A stretch of DNA of 21,301 nucleotides from Strongylocentrotus pallidus (taxonomy: Eukaryota; Echinodermata; Echinoidea; Camarodonta; Strongylocentrotidae): contig JARBES010000114.1 of NCBI GenBank assembly GCA_030265145.1, forward strand, positions 21,551,244 through 21,572,544, in the 5' to 3' direction. The position numbers and the translations under genes were made by a program. The notes under the pieces are model-generated. The model was not told the DNA's origin. It searched no databases and saw nothing but the letters and a program-made list of their open reading frames with translations. Position 1 is the stretch's first letter. Each line of letters begins with the position of its first letter. Shown here piece after piece: positions 19,901 to 21,301 of this stretch.

Positions 19901-19928
19901 CCTCCCTGGATGCTTCCCTGCTGCATAG
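503..19928 (+). CDS. MACIT-like transmembrane collagen gene, 3' part (25 coding exons seen)
   Basis: Spliced gene. The exons encode Gly-X-Y triplets with short interruptions and end at TAG 19926-19928. Joining every exon listed here gives 577 codons including the stop, or 435 if only one cassette copy is real. The protein ends GLDAPCPV then [13 protein letters not shown]. From memory, vertebrate collagens XIII, XXIII and XXV end with a very similar APCP-G-DGLP-PGC motif carrying two cysteines. Known family members are type II membrane proteins with a long extracellular, interrupted triple helix that can be shed and acts in cell-matrix adhesion and neuromuscular or neural contacts. No fibrillar C-propeptide or type IV NC1 domain follows the helix. 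The N-terminal cytoplasmic and transmembrane exons are not in the window. MACIT assignment is good; the exact paralogue is not resolvable, so no symbol is given. Confidence 0.85.
836..871 (+). CDS. Collagen exon 2 (36 nt)
   Basis: A T-rich tract and tacag precede 36 nt encoding [12 protein letters not shown], followed by donor gtgaga. Four Gly-X-Y triplets, phase 0. GERGD is a charged stretch of the kind that stabilises collagen helices. Confidence 0.87.
872..1149. other. Intron 2 with a TATAGCAC-type repeat
   Basis: gataataatagtaattgg then tttatatagcacctttgcag and caaggtgctttccc at about 1004-1075: a diverged copy of the (AAT)n/TATAGCGC family in minus orientation. No exon. Confidence 0.55.
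1150..1428 (+). CDS. Collagen exon 3 with non-collagenous interruption (279 nt)
   Basis: Acceptor ttgtag, donor gtgagt; 93 codons, the longest exon in the window. Thirteen Gly-X-Y triplets come first, starting [13 protein letters not shown]. The helix then breaks twice: a six-residue break containing the sequon NIT, one GPP triplet, and a longer break containing the sequon NCT with a single cysteine. It then resumes at [16 protein letters not shown] and ends GLAGTPGLN. An interruption with a lone Cys could form an inter-chain disulphide, and the two N-X-T sites could carry N-glycans if the domain is extracellular (inference). It probably corresponds to one of the NC domains between collagenous blocks typical of MACIT collagens. 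Confidence 0.92.
1469..1543 (+). pseudogene. Decayed tandem copy of the 3' end of collagen exon 3
   Basis: Forty bases into the intron after exon 3, the sequence repeats the last ~80 nt of that exon and the start of its intron (compare 1348-1470 with 1469-1580). It reads [15 protein letters not shown] then [11 protein letters not shown] Gly is lost at the junction of the two halves, so the triplet register is broken. Where the true exon has the donor gtgagtatta, this copy has gggattatca, so no donor remains. The intronic stretch ttttgatct is shared by both copies, showing that exon and intron were duplicated together. Normal splicing would remove it. Confidence 0.75.
1894..1956 (+). CDS. Collagen exon 4 (63 nt)
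   Basis: Acceptor ttttgtttcag, donor gtaagaaa. The 21 codons begin [13 protein letters not shown] and end NGTHGMP: seven perfect Gly-X-Y triplets, phase 0. It contains one N-G-T sequon inside the helix. Confidence 0.9.
2118..2265 (-). mobile_element. tRNA-derived SINE, minus strand
   Basis: Read on the minus strand, it begins with a tRNA-like head. The A box TAGCTCAGTTGG lies at 2249-2260 and a B-box-like GGTTAGAAACC at 2207-2217, with a tRNA-type anticodon-arm stretch between them. A non-tRNA body follows (ccctttggtaaggcattaat) down to about 2118. The B box has A where the consensus has C, and the cloverleaf is not intact, so this is a retroposon rather than a working tRNA gene. Family name and exact left end are uncertain. 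It lies in the intron before exon 5. Confidence 0.75.
2375..2419 (+). CDS. Collagen exon 5 (45 nt)
   Basis: Acceptor ttttatttcag, donor gtaagata. Encodes [15 protein letters not shown], five perfect triplets, phase 0. Its last bases and donor are part of a repeat that is copied 295 bp downstream with a dead donor. Confidence 0.9.
2412..3000 (+). repeat. Two ~295-bp tandem units built of ~98-bp sub-repeats with hairpins
   Basis: Units start near 2412 and 2707. Each holds about three sub-repeats of 94-100 bp marked by 'ctatagtggt...gtgaaacctg', starting near 2437, 2537, 2631, 2731, 2831 and 2931. The third sub-repeat holds a perfect 19-bp inverted repeat, arms 2648-2666 and 2675-2693, with an 8-nt loop. 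The first unit begins inside exon 5 (gtttaatggtaagata at 2412). The second begins gtttaatggaaagata at 2707, so the exon end was copied and the donor GT became GA. A related repeat occurs at 19950-20265. Confidence 0.8.
3075..3345 (-). mobile_element. (AAT)n/TATAGCRC-type retroposon copy in intron 6
   Basis: Begins with an interrupted (AAT)n tract, then ttcttctatagcacatttcag and, 30 bases on, aatgcgctctacaaagtgc. This is the same layout as other copies near 90, 1004, 4647 and 17400 in the window. Here a longer flanking body continues to about 3345. On the minus strand the (ATT)n tract would be the 3' tail. The open frame across 3089-3298 is not recognised as a gene and is treated as part of the repeat. 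Right end uncertain. Confidence 0.5.
3427..3471 (+). CDS. Collagen exon 6 (45 nt) with a Gly-to-Ser break
   Basis: Acceptor ttgttttag, donor gtgagt. Encodes [15 protein letters not shown]. The second triplet has Ser (AGT) where Gly is expected, one base from GGT; the rest of the register is intact. Clean splice sites and phase 0 argue that the exon is used, and MACIT and basement-membrane collagens tolerate short breaks. A polymorphism or sequencing error is possible. Confidence 0.85.
3472..4000. other. Intron 6, no recognisable content
   Basis: AT-rich, no exon, no clear repeat. Confidence 0.6.
4001..4063 (+). CDS. Collagen exon 7 (63 nt)
   Basis: Acceptor tatatacag, donor gtaaat. Seven perfect triplets beginning [13 protein letters not shown] and ending GLTGEK, phase 0. 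Confidence 0.9.
4064..4478. other. Intron 7, no recognisable content
   Basis: AT-rich with short A-runs. The minus-strand frames here show no protein family signal. Confidence 0.6.
4479..4550 (+). CDS. Collagen exon 8 (72 nt)
   Basis: Acceptor ttgtttgtag, donor gtaggt. Eight perfect triplets beginning [16 protein letters not shown] and ending GVPGER. The opening GSPGDYG recurs at the start of the exon at 18703, suggesting an old relation between the two exons or convergent sequence. Confidence 0.9.
4647..4712 (-). mobile_element. (AAT)n/TATAGCGC retroposon tail
   Basis: gataataataat followed by acttatatagcgcatatcac and gtccctatgcgct. It closely matches the head of the insertion at 17400-17574, whose mobility is shown by target-site duplications. 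Minus-strand orientation, with the (ATT)n tail to the left. Confidence 0.6.
4737..4806. repeat. (CAT)n microsatellite
   Basis: About 22 uninterrupted CAT/ATC trinucleotides in the intron after exon 8, directly downstream of the TATAGCGC element tail. Confidence 0.97.
4929..4961. repeat. (GA)n microsatellite
   Basis: About 16 GA dinucleotides, preceded by impure GA-rich sequence from about 4903, roughly 100 bases before the acceptor of exon 9. Open frames across it are purely repetitive (RE/LS runs) and not coding. Confidence 0.97.
5064..5108 (+). CDS. Collagen exon 9 (45 nt) with a Gly-to-Ala break
   Basis: Acceptor tttgtctttacag, donor gtatag. Encodes [15 protein letters not shown]; the third triplet has Ala (GCT) in place of Gly, one base from GGT. 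Phase 0. This is the last exon before the duplicated cassette, so its donor chooses among the arrayed acceptors at 5689, 5837 and 5985. Confidence 0.85.
5347..5369. repeat. Poly-C/poly-A tract
   Basis: Fourteen C followed by nine A, just upstream of the point (about 5397) where homology between cassette copies A and B begins. An A-run (about 11096-11107) also borders the start of copy B. Confidence 0.9.
5689..5984 (+). repeat. Decoy acceptor array A: two 148-bp units
   Basis: Units start at 5689 and 5837. Each has about 94 nt copying the start of exon 10 (GVQGPEG...GLPGSPGA), then a jump at 'cagggattaacacc' into a copy of the tail of the preceding intron (about 54 nt, ending ttttgatacag). 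Each therefore presents a complete splice acceptor but no GT donor. In frame both units read [13 protein letters not shown] then a stop. The true exon follows at 5985. The first acceptor (tgatccag) is the original intron end, judging by its unique upstream sequence. Confidence 0.88.
5985..6179 (+). CDS. Collagen exon 10A (195 nt), productive end of array A
   Basis: Acceptor cttttgatacag, donor gtaaga. 65 codons beginning [19 protein letters not shown]. Triplets are perfect except one GLSIKG break with four residues between glycines. It contains [10 protein letters not shown] and [10 protein letters not shown] and ends GVAGTK. It is the only unit in this array with a donor, so it must be the one joined to the exon at 6960. 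Copy B (12334) differs by Ala to Ser at residue 15. Confidence 0.92.
6180..6959. other. Intron between exons 10A and 11A
   Basis: Contains GAT/ATG-rich simple sequence (about 6515-6655), which creates a Met/Ile-rich open frame that is not a gene. A degenerate 'cctaatcctaacc' stretch lies near 6728. The same intron is present in copy B (12529-13326) with small indels. Confidence 0.65.
6960..7022 (+). CDS. Collagen exon 11A (63 nt)
   Basis: Acceptor tttattaacag, donor gtatgt. 21 codons beginning [16 protein letters not shown] and ending EPGAG, phase 0. Joined to the 15-nt exon, the junction reads GEPGAGSPGAP, a one-residue G-A-G break of the register. The exon is identical in copy B. Confidence 0.9.
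7023..7865. other. Intron between exons 11A and 12A
   Basis: AT-rich and well conserved with copy B (13390-14224), with short indels. No exon or named repeat seen. Frames running over the micro-exon are chance extensions. Confidence 0.6.
7866..7880 (+). CDS. 15-nt collagen micro-exon 12A
   Basis: tctgttctacag, then TCACCCGGTGCACCG (SPGAP), then donor gttagt. Exon and flanking splice signals are unchanged in copy B (14225-14239) while nearby intron bases differ, supporting real use. Length 15 keeps the frame. With the previous exon it gives GAGSPGAP, then Gly of the next exon. The GGTGCACC core is a self-complementary 8-mer. Confidence 0.8.
8163..8577. mobile_element. piggyBac-type MITE, copy A
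   Basis: The left end CCCTTTCAGGACAGG follows TTAA (8159-8162). The right end, read inward on the other strand, is CCCTTTTGCGACAACC and is followed by TTGA (8578-8581), a one-base variant of TTAA; copy B keeps a perfect TTAA on both sides. CCCTTT termini with TTAA target duplications are the hallmark of piggyBac transposons. At 415 bp with no transposase it is a non-autonomous derivative. It was inserted before A and B diverged, since both copies carry it. Confidence 0.75.
8723..8785 (+). CDS. Collagen exon 13A (63 nt)
   Basis: Acceptor gttttgattcag, donor gtgagt. Seven perfect triplets beginning [13 protein letters not shown] and ending GDPGRN, phase 0. Copy B differs only at two synonymous sites. 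Confidence 0.92.
9092..9118 (+). repeat. Decoy copy of the exon-14 acceptor (copy A)
   Basis: tctgtttgatatcttccag followed by ggtttaca repeats the true intron end and first eight exon bases at 9286. Splicing here would read [13 protein letters not shown] and then a stop. The decoy and true acceptor bracket a short retroposon-derived block (9119-9265). In copy B the same pair (15906-15932 and 16075-16101) matches over 27 nt with one difference. Confidence 0.7.
9119..9265. mobile_element. Retroposon block: (ATT)n-tailed element joined to tRNA-like SINE half, copy A
   Basis: Left part, plus strand: gcgcaaagggatg, gtgatgtgcgatatacaagaaccgaat and (ATT)n at about 9179-9200, the reverse orientation of the TATAGCGC elements. 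Right part, minus strand: a tRNA-like 3' half with B box GGTTTAAGTCC at 9218-9228 (intact GGTTCAAGTCC in copy B, 16027-16037). The two are joined at one (ATT)n tract. It sits between a duplicated splice acceptor, as if the duplication were a long target-site duplication. Confidence 0.55.
9286..9339 (+). CDS. Collagen exon 14A (54 nt)
   Basis: Acceptor gatatttttcag, donor gtaagt. Encodes [18 protein letters not shown], six perfect triplets, phase 0. Copy B has Ile instead of Thr at residue 6. Confidence 0.92.
9375..9620 (-). mobile_element. Probable non-LTR retroelement 3' end, minus strand, copy A
   Basis: Starts with (ATCA)n at 9375-9400, then tttatttatttcattttcat and about 200 AT-rich bases. 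On the minus strand this reads as an AT-rich 3' region ending in a short (TGAT)n tail, as many LINE/SINE 3' ends do. The same block is in copy B from 16181 with fewer tail repeats. No reverse transcriptase frame is present; the inner boundary and family are not known. Confidence 0.4.
10089..10124 (+). CDS. Collagen exon 15A (36 nt)
   Basis: Acceptor tttctttctaccag, donor gtatgt. Encodes [12 protein letters not shown], four perfect triplets, phase 0. It is the last cassette exon, identical in copy B (17118). No copy-A counterpart of the next exon (17824) is visible before the assembly gap. Confidence 0.9.
10125..10751. other. Intron; end of copy A homology before the gap
   Basis: No exon seen. 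Homology with copy B (17154 on) continues to about 10575. A ttaaacccattcaggac at 10548 resembles the left end of the piggyBac-type MITE, and copy B has a related ttaactgaatcagggc at 17745. Beyond this the copies stop resembling each other; ttaaagggatagttgag near 10583 looks like the end of another repeat. Confidence 0.6.
10752..10851. other. Assembly gap, 100 N
   Basis: Exactly 100 N, a conventional placeholder for a gap of unknown length. It lies between cassette copies A and B and directly abuts a tandem repeat, so neither the true distance nor the true copy arrangement is known here. Confidence 0.99.
10852..11095. repeat. ~151-bp tandem repeat beside the gap
   Basis: ctgccaaacttTggtcatgt at 10852 recurs as ctgccaaacttAggtcaggt at 11003, with shared 'gagccRatgaactgatta' and 'gtcacgaggtcaaagtt' in both units; period 151. 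About 1.6 units are visible. The array probably extends into the gap and would explain the assembly break. Not seen upstream of copy A. Confidence 0.8.
11275..11468. mobile_element. TA-flanked MITE, only in copy B
   Basis: Relative to copy A (gcacttcattaagatatc, near 5562), copy B carries 194 extra bases. Left end AAAGCATATCTGCAC; right end read inward AAGCAGAACTGCAC, an imperfect terminal inverted repeat of about 14-15 bp with two differences. TA flanks both sides (11273-11274 and 11469-11470) and is single in copy A. This fits a Tc1/mariner-like non-autonomous element. No coding capacity. Confidence 0.7.
11581..12333 (+). repeat. Decoy acceptor array B: five 147-153-bp units
   Basis: Units start at 11581, 11729, 11882, 12029 and 12181, spaced 148, 153, 147 and 152; the last is 153 bp before the true exon. 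Each holds the first ~94 nt of exon 10 and a copy of the intron tail ending tgatacag or tgatccag, with no donor. The 153-bp spacers have an extra 'ctgta'-like five bases. Unit lengths are mostly not multiples of 3, so reading from any decoy acceptor soon leaves the Gly-X-Y frame and meets a stop. Confidence 0.88.
12334..12528 (+). CDS. Collagen exon 10B (195 nt), productive end of array B
   Basis: Acceptor tttggatacag, donor gtaaga. 65 codons, the same as exon 10A except GPSG for GPAG. It keeps the GLSIKG break. It is the only unit of the array with a donor. Compared with the decoys its acceptor has one extra G (ttttggatacag), so its polypyrimidine tract is not obviously stronger than theirs. 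Confidence 0.92.
12529..14224. other. Copy B introns around exon 11B
   Basis: Apart from exon 11B (13327-13389), this holds the counterparts of 6180-6959 and 7023-7865: GAT-rich simple sequence near 12870-13010, then AT-rich sequence. No further exon is seen on either strand. Confidence 0.6.
13327..13389 (+). CDS. Collagen exon 11B (63 nt)
   Basis: Acceptor tttattaacag, donor gtatgt. Identical in sequence to exon 11A; begins [16 protein letters not shown] and ends EPGAG. Confidence 0.9.
14225..14239 (+). CDS. 15-nt collagen micro-exon 12B
   Basis: TCACCCGGTGCACCG (SPGAP) between tctgttctacag and gttagt, identical to copy A. It would be missed by most gene predictors. Confidence 0.8.
14528..14866. 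mobile_element. piggyBac-type MITE, copy B
   Basis: 339 bp with perfect TTAA on both sides (14524-14527 and 14867-14870) and CCCTTT at both inward-facing ends. Orthologous to 8163-8577; shorter mainly because about 65 bases near the middle are missing relative to copy A. Confidence 0.8.
15017..15079 (+). CDS. Collagen exon 13B (63 nt)
   Basis: Acceptor gttttgatttag, donor gtgagt. Same protein as exon 13A: begins [13 protein letters not shown], ends GDPGRN; two synonymous C/T changes. Confidence 0.92.
15181..15681. mobile_element. 501-bp TTAA-flanked MITE with perfect 19-bp inverted ends, only in copy B
   Basis: Both ends read inward AGGTAATACAAAGTTTTGG, 19 of 19 identical, each flanked by TTAA (15177-15180 and 15682-15685). 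Copy A has a single TCAA at this place (ggacatcaagttgacc, near 8876). Inside is a perfect 11-bp hairpin (15504-15514 with 15520-15530, aaatttaccgg). No transposase. TTAA duplication suggests piggyBac-like mobilisation, but the termini lack the usual CCC start, so another superfamily is possible. Identical termini suggest a recent insertion. Confidence 0.82.
15906..15932 (+). repeat. Decoy copy of the exon-14 acceptor (copy B)
   Basis: Matches the true acceptor region 16075-16101 at 26 of 27 positions, including cag and the first nine bases of the exon. The decoy exon would start at 15924 and soon reach a stop. The retroposon block described for copy A (9119-9265) lies between, at 15933-16074. 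Confidence 0.75.
16094..16147 (+). CDS. Collagen exon 14B (54 nt)
   Basis: Acceptor gatatttttcag, donor gtaagt. Encodes [18 protein letters not shown]; Ile at residue 6 against Thr in copy A. Confidence 0.92.
16181..16430 (-). mobile_element. Probable non-LTR retroelement 3' end, copy B
   Basis: Same block as 9375-9620, with the (ATCA)n tail shorter by one or two repeats. Orthologous, so inserted before A and B separated. Family not recognised. Confidence 0.4.
16825..17067. mobile_element. ~240-bp insertion only in copy B, type unknown
   Basis: Copy A runs from aactgatttt almost directly to ttaaatgttttta (9999-10050). Copy B has about 240 AT-rich bases between the matching flanks, including the hairpin accccctctcggggt near 16849. 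No clear inverted termini or duplication could be fixed by eye. Confidence 0.45.
17118..17153 (+). CDS. Collagen exon 15B (36 nt)
   Basis: Acceptor tttttattccag, donor gtatgt. Encodes [12 protein letters not shown], identical to 15A. It is the last duplicated exon and is followed by the single-copy exon 16. Confidence 0.92.
17400..17574 (-). mobile_element. (AAT)n/TATAGCGC retroposon with 9-bp target duplication, only in copy B
   Basis: 175 bp flanked by AAATGCAAA at 17391-17399 and 17575-17583; copy A has a single site (aaatagcaaagtggcc near 10383). On the plus strand it starts with (AAT)n, then ttttatagcgcataacac and gtccctatgcgcttt. On the minus strand it ends in gcgctataaaagaactgag plus an (ATT)n tail, as a SINE/LINE-type retroposon would. 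This filled/empty pair supports reading the similar tracts at about 90, 1004, 3075, 4647 and 9119 as copies of one mobile family. Confidence 0.75.
17824..17850 (+). CDS. Collagen exon 16 (27 nt)
   Basis: Acceptor ttatatttctacag, donor gtaagt. Encodes GLPGPQGYK, three triplets, phase 0. Single copy. Confidence 0.9.
17938..18073. other. CpG-rich inverted-repeat patch in intron
   Basis: In an otherwise AT-rich intron this stretch holds gacgcacgagcgcg on the left and gcgcgcgcgccgtgcgtgag on the right, partly complementary. It also has a direct repeat aatgcgtga (18045 and 18064) around a CRE-like tgatgtcacg (18051-18060). It may be a small foldback element or a regulatory patch; nothing in the sequence decides. 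Confidence 0.4.
18074..18702. other. Intron without recognisable content
   Basis: AT-rich intron between exons 16 and 17. Short open frames on the plus strand here have no Gly-X-Y or other recognisable pattern and are taken as chance. Confidence 0.6.
18703..18747 (+). CDS. Collagen exon 17 (45 nt)
   Basis: Acceptor gatctttgtag, donor gtaagg. Encodes [15 protein letters not shown], five perfect triplets, phase 0. Confidence 0.92.
18748..19129. other. Intron between exons 17 and 18, no recognisable content
   Basis: AT-rich, no exon, no repeat recognised. Confidence 0.6.
19130..19216 (+). CDS. Collagen exon 18 (87 nt), end of triple helix
   Basis: Acceptor ttgtttgtag, donor gtaagt. 29 codons: [16 protein letters not shown], then [13 protein letters not shown]. 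The basic GKRGKRGPK run could bind heparan sulphate or be protease sensitive (inference). The helix ends at GLD; APCPV with its Cys opens the short C-terminal domain characteristic of MACIT collagens. Confidence 0.94.
19217..19883. other. Last coding-region intron with poly-G and poly-C tracts
   Basis: No exon seen. Begins with ttaaacccttccataccatgg, similar in style to the TTAACCCTTT elements. It holds 12 G at 19730-19741 and 11 C at 19854-19864. The C run sits directly in the polypyrimidine tract of the last acceptor (cttccggtcttcttccag). Open frames over this region and the next exon on the minus strand are not coding. Confidence 0.7.
19884..19928 (+). CDS. Terminal coding exon 19 with stop
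   Basis: Acceptor ggtcttcttccag. Encodes [13 protein letters not shown] then TAG. With the preceding exon it forms the two-Cys tail [15 protein letters not shown], the strongest family marker in the window. Translation does not continue into any globular domain. A consensus donor gag/gtaagtac lies at 19939/19940, so the exon probably extends 11 nt past the stop. Confidence 0.94.
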   Translation, partial: GSDGLPLPGCFPAA

Positions 19929-19939
19929 CCGGCCTCGAG

Positions 19940-20855
19940 GTAAGTACAGTCAAACCTGCTTTAGTGTCCACCTGTCTACAAAGACCACCTGTGTACAAAC
20001 ACCACCTGTATTCAAAGACCACCTTTATACAAAGACCAATTTTTTTGTTTCCCTTGAAAATGGTTTCTCATTGAAACATGTACCAAAGGAACCTGTCTAC
20101 AAAGAGCACCTGTCTACAAAGACCAATTATTTTGTTTCCCTTGAAAATGGTTTCTCATTGAAACATGTGCTAAAGGCACCTGTGCATAAAGACCACCTGC
20201 CTATAAAGACCACTTTTCTTGTCTCCCTTGGGAGGTCTTTATAGACAAGTTTCATCGTACCATCAACAAAGGGTGAATAGTAGAGTGGTATCCAACAAAA
20301 ATATGAGAACAAATGATGGTTTGCAGCCAAAATCATGTTAACTTTTTATCATTTATTACATTGTTGCCCATAAAGTTGACATAAATATTTATCTCTTATC
20401 ATGAAATGATTGTGACAACATGATTTGAGAAGATGTAAATTTTGATCTATAAAGAATAAATAATATTGTCTCAATTATCTTATGAAAATATGTAAGAAAA
20501 AGTTATTCCAACTTTTGGGGAAACAGTATGAGATTGTAGGATTCCTCTCTGAAAGCATGCTATGATATATATTACCAGTGATTGCTAAGATATATGTGTT
20601 CTTTACAATTCCTTTTTTCTTTCAAATTAAATATTTTGAATGATGGTTGTGAGGAAAATTAGGTATGACTTCAATATCAAGAATAGACTAAAACATACAA
20701 ACAATGTTATCACAGGAGGTAGATCACAACGTTGATTGCAATAGGATGATATCTGGATACACATTATGAAGCCATGCATAGGCTACATGTATAGGATCTG
20801 CATGTATTCTACAACACCATCATTTAATATGTAATTCTTCTTTTTGCTCCTAAAG
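19940..20855 (+). other. Probable 3' UTR intron
   Basis: Donor gaggtaagta at 19940 is a near-perfect consensus. The best acceptor seen downstream is ttctttttgctcctaaag, ending at 20855. The stop is 11 nt before the junction, too close to trigger nonsense-mediated decay under the usual ~50-nt rule. The interval holds the repeat at 19950-20265 and then AT-rich sequence with no exon; AATAAA at 20455-20460 could serve an unspliced form. Confidence 0.55.
19950..20265. repeat. 'cctgtctacaaagaccac' tandem repeat, ~87-bp units
   Basis: Short motifs of the form acctgtctacaaagaccacc run from about 19955. A longer unit (gaccaat, ttttgtttcccttgaaaatgg, tctcattgaaacatg) is repeated at 20034 and 20121, period 87. 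The end ggtctttatagacaagttt is complementary to the motif, so the array can fold back. It is the same sequence family as 2412-3000. Confidence 0.75.
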
Positions 20856-21190
20856 CATTATCATGATGGGGTCGTCAGAGGTAAAAGGTCATCATGTCAT
20901 CACCAACCTCCAACCAGAGCTGAATCCTCCTGAATTCTACCAAAAAAGGTTTGGTGTGAAAACTATCAATATCGCATCAAAGAAGAATGTAATGACGCCA
21001 TCTTCTACAAAATTTGGATGTGAATAAATCTGCTTCTTCAGGTTTTTAAGACTAAACATGTTCATGATTCATTCATAGGTGTGTGCAGGAGAGAAAGGGG
21101 GAAAAGATGATATGGTTATTAGCCTGGATGAAATATGATTCTTGTTGGTTGCCAAAAAGTTCCCTTAATAAAGAATGAATAATTTCTCAT
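20856..21190 (+). other. Candidate last 3' UTR exon with polyadenylation signals
   Basis: Follows the acceptor at 20855. Contains AATAAA at 21023-21028 and again at 21167-21172 (ttaataaagaatg). No open frame continues the collagen. The 3' end of the gene is therefore probably within or just after this stretch. Transcript evidence is absent, so the boundaries are tentative. Confidence 0.5.
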
Positions 21191-21301
21191 TATCTTTCTA
21201 ACAATTTTGAAAACATACTCGATGAATACTTGATTCTGATATTAGTGACAAGATCTTAAATTTGAGTTGAAGACTCTCTGTGTTGGCATTTATAAAATCA
21301 C

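Noticed and set aside
503-19928. Type IV (basement membrane) or fibrillar collagen
   Set aside because: No NC1 domain or C-propeptide follows the helix, and the APCP...GLPLPGC tail fits MACIT collagens better.
19822-20244. 140-codon plus-strand frame extending through the terminal exon
   Set aside because: It is in a different frame from the collagen reading and depends on the tandem repeat at 19950-20265; repeated SLENGFSLKHV segments are repeat translation.

Overview
The window is eukaryotic genomic DNA, AT-rich and repeat-dense. It holds one host gene on the + strand: the 3' part of a fibril-less, interrupted-helix collagen gene. The exons are short, nearly all start with a whole Gly codon, are multiples of 3 nt and are phase 0, with GT-AG introns of a few hundred to about 1000 bases. 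The repeat content suggests a marine invertebrate deuterostome, most likely a sea urchin or other echinoderm: (AAT)n/TATAGCGC elements, 'acctgtctataaagaccac' repeats, tRNA-derived SINEs and TTAA-flanked MITEs. That taxon call is inference. The last residues (GLDAPCPV + [10 protein letters not shown] + stop) match from memory the C-terminal signature of the MACIT transmembrane collagens (types XIII, XXIII, XXV). No fibrillar C-propeptide or type IV NC1 domain follows. The cytoplasmic, membrane and first collagenous parts must lie upstream of the window.

Layout. Positions 1-5108 carry nine exons, including a 279-nt exon with a Cys-bearing, N-glycosylation-bearing non-collagenous interruption. 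From about 5397 to 10575 (copy A), and again from about 11107 to 17760 (copy B), the same six-exon cassette (195, 63, 15, 63, 54 and 36 nt; 426 nt, 142 codons) appears twice. The copies differ by two amino acids and by several indels. They are separated by a 100-N assembly gap that abuts a 151-bp tandem repeat. The duplication may be a real, frame-neutral tandem duplication or two haplotypes left uncollapsed. Positions 17824-19928 carry the last four coding exons. A consensus donor 11 nt past the stop suggests a 3' UTR intron, with a likely last exon from about 20856 and AATAAA signals at 21023 and 21167.

The most unusual structure lies just before the first exon of each cassette. It is a tandem array of about 148-153-bp units, each holding the intron tail, a splice acceptor and the first ~94 nt of the exon, but no donor. 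There are two such decoys in copy A and five in copy B. Only the last acceptor opens a productive exon; use of any earlier one gives a premature stop. Other broken duplicates of exon edges occur after exon 3, after exon 5 and before the 54-nt exon, so the locus repeatedly duplicates splice-site-bearing fragments. Copy B also carries four insertions absent from copy A, which define the ends and target-site duplications of three element families. All coordinates were read by eye; no alignment or database search was run.
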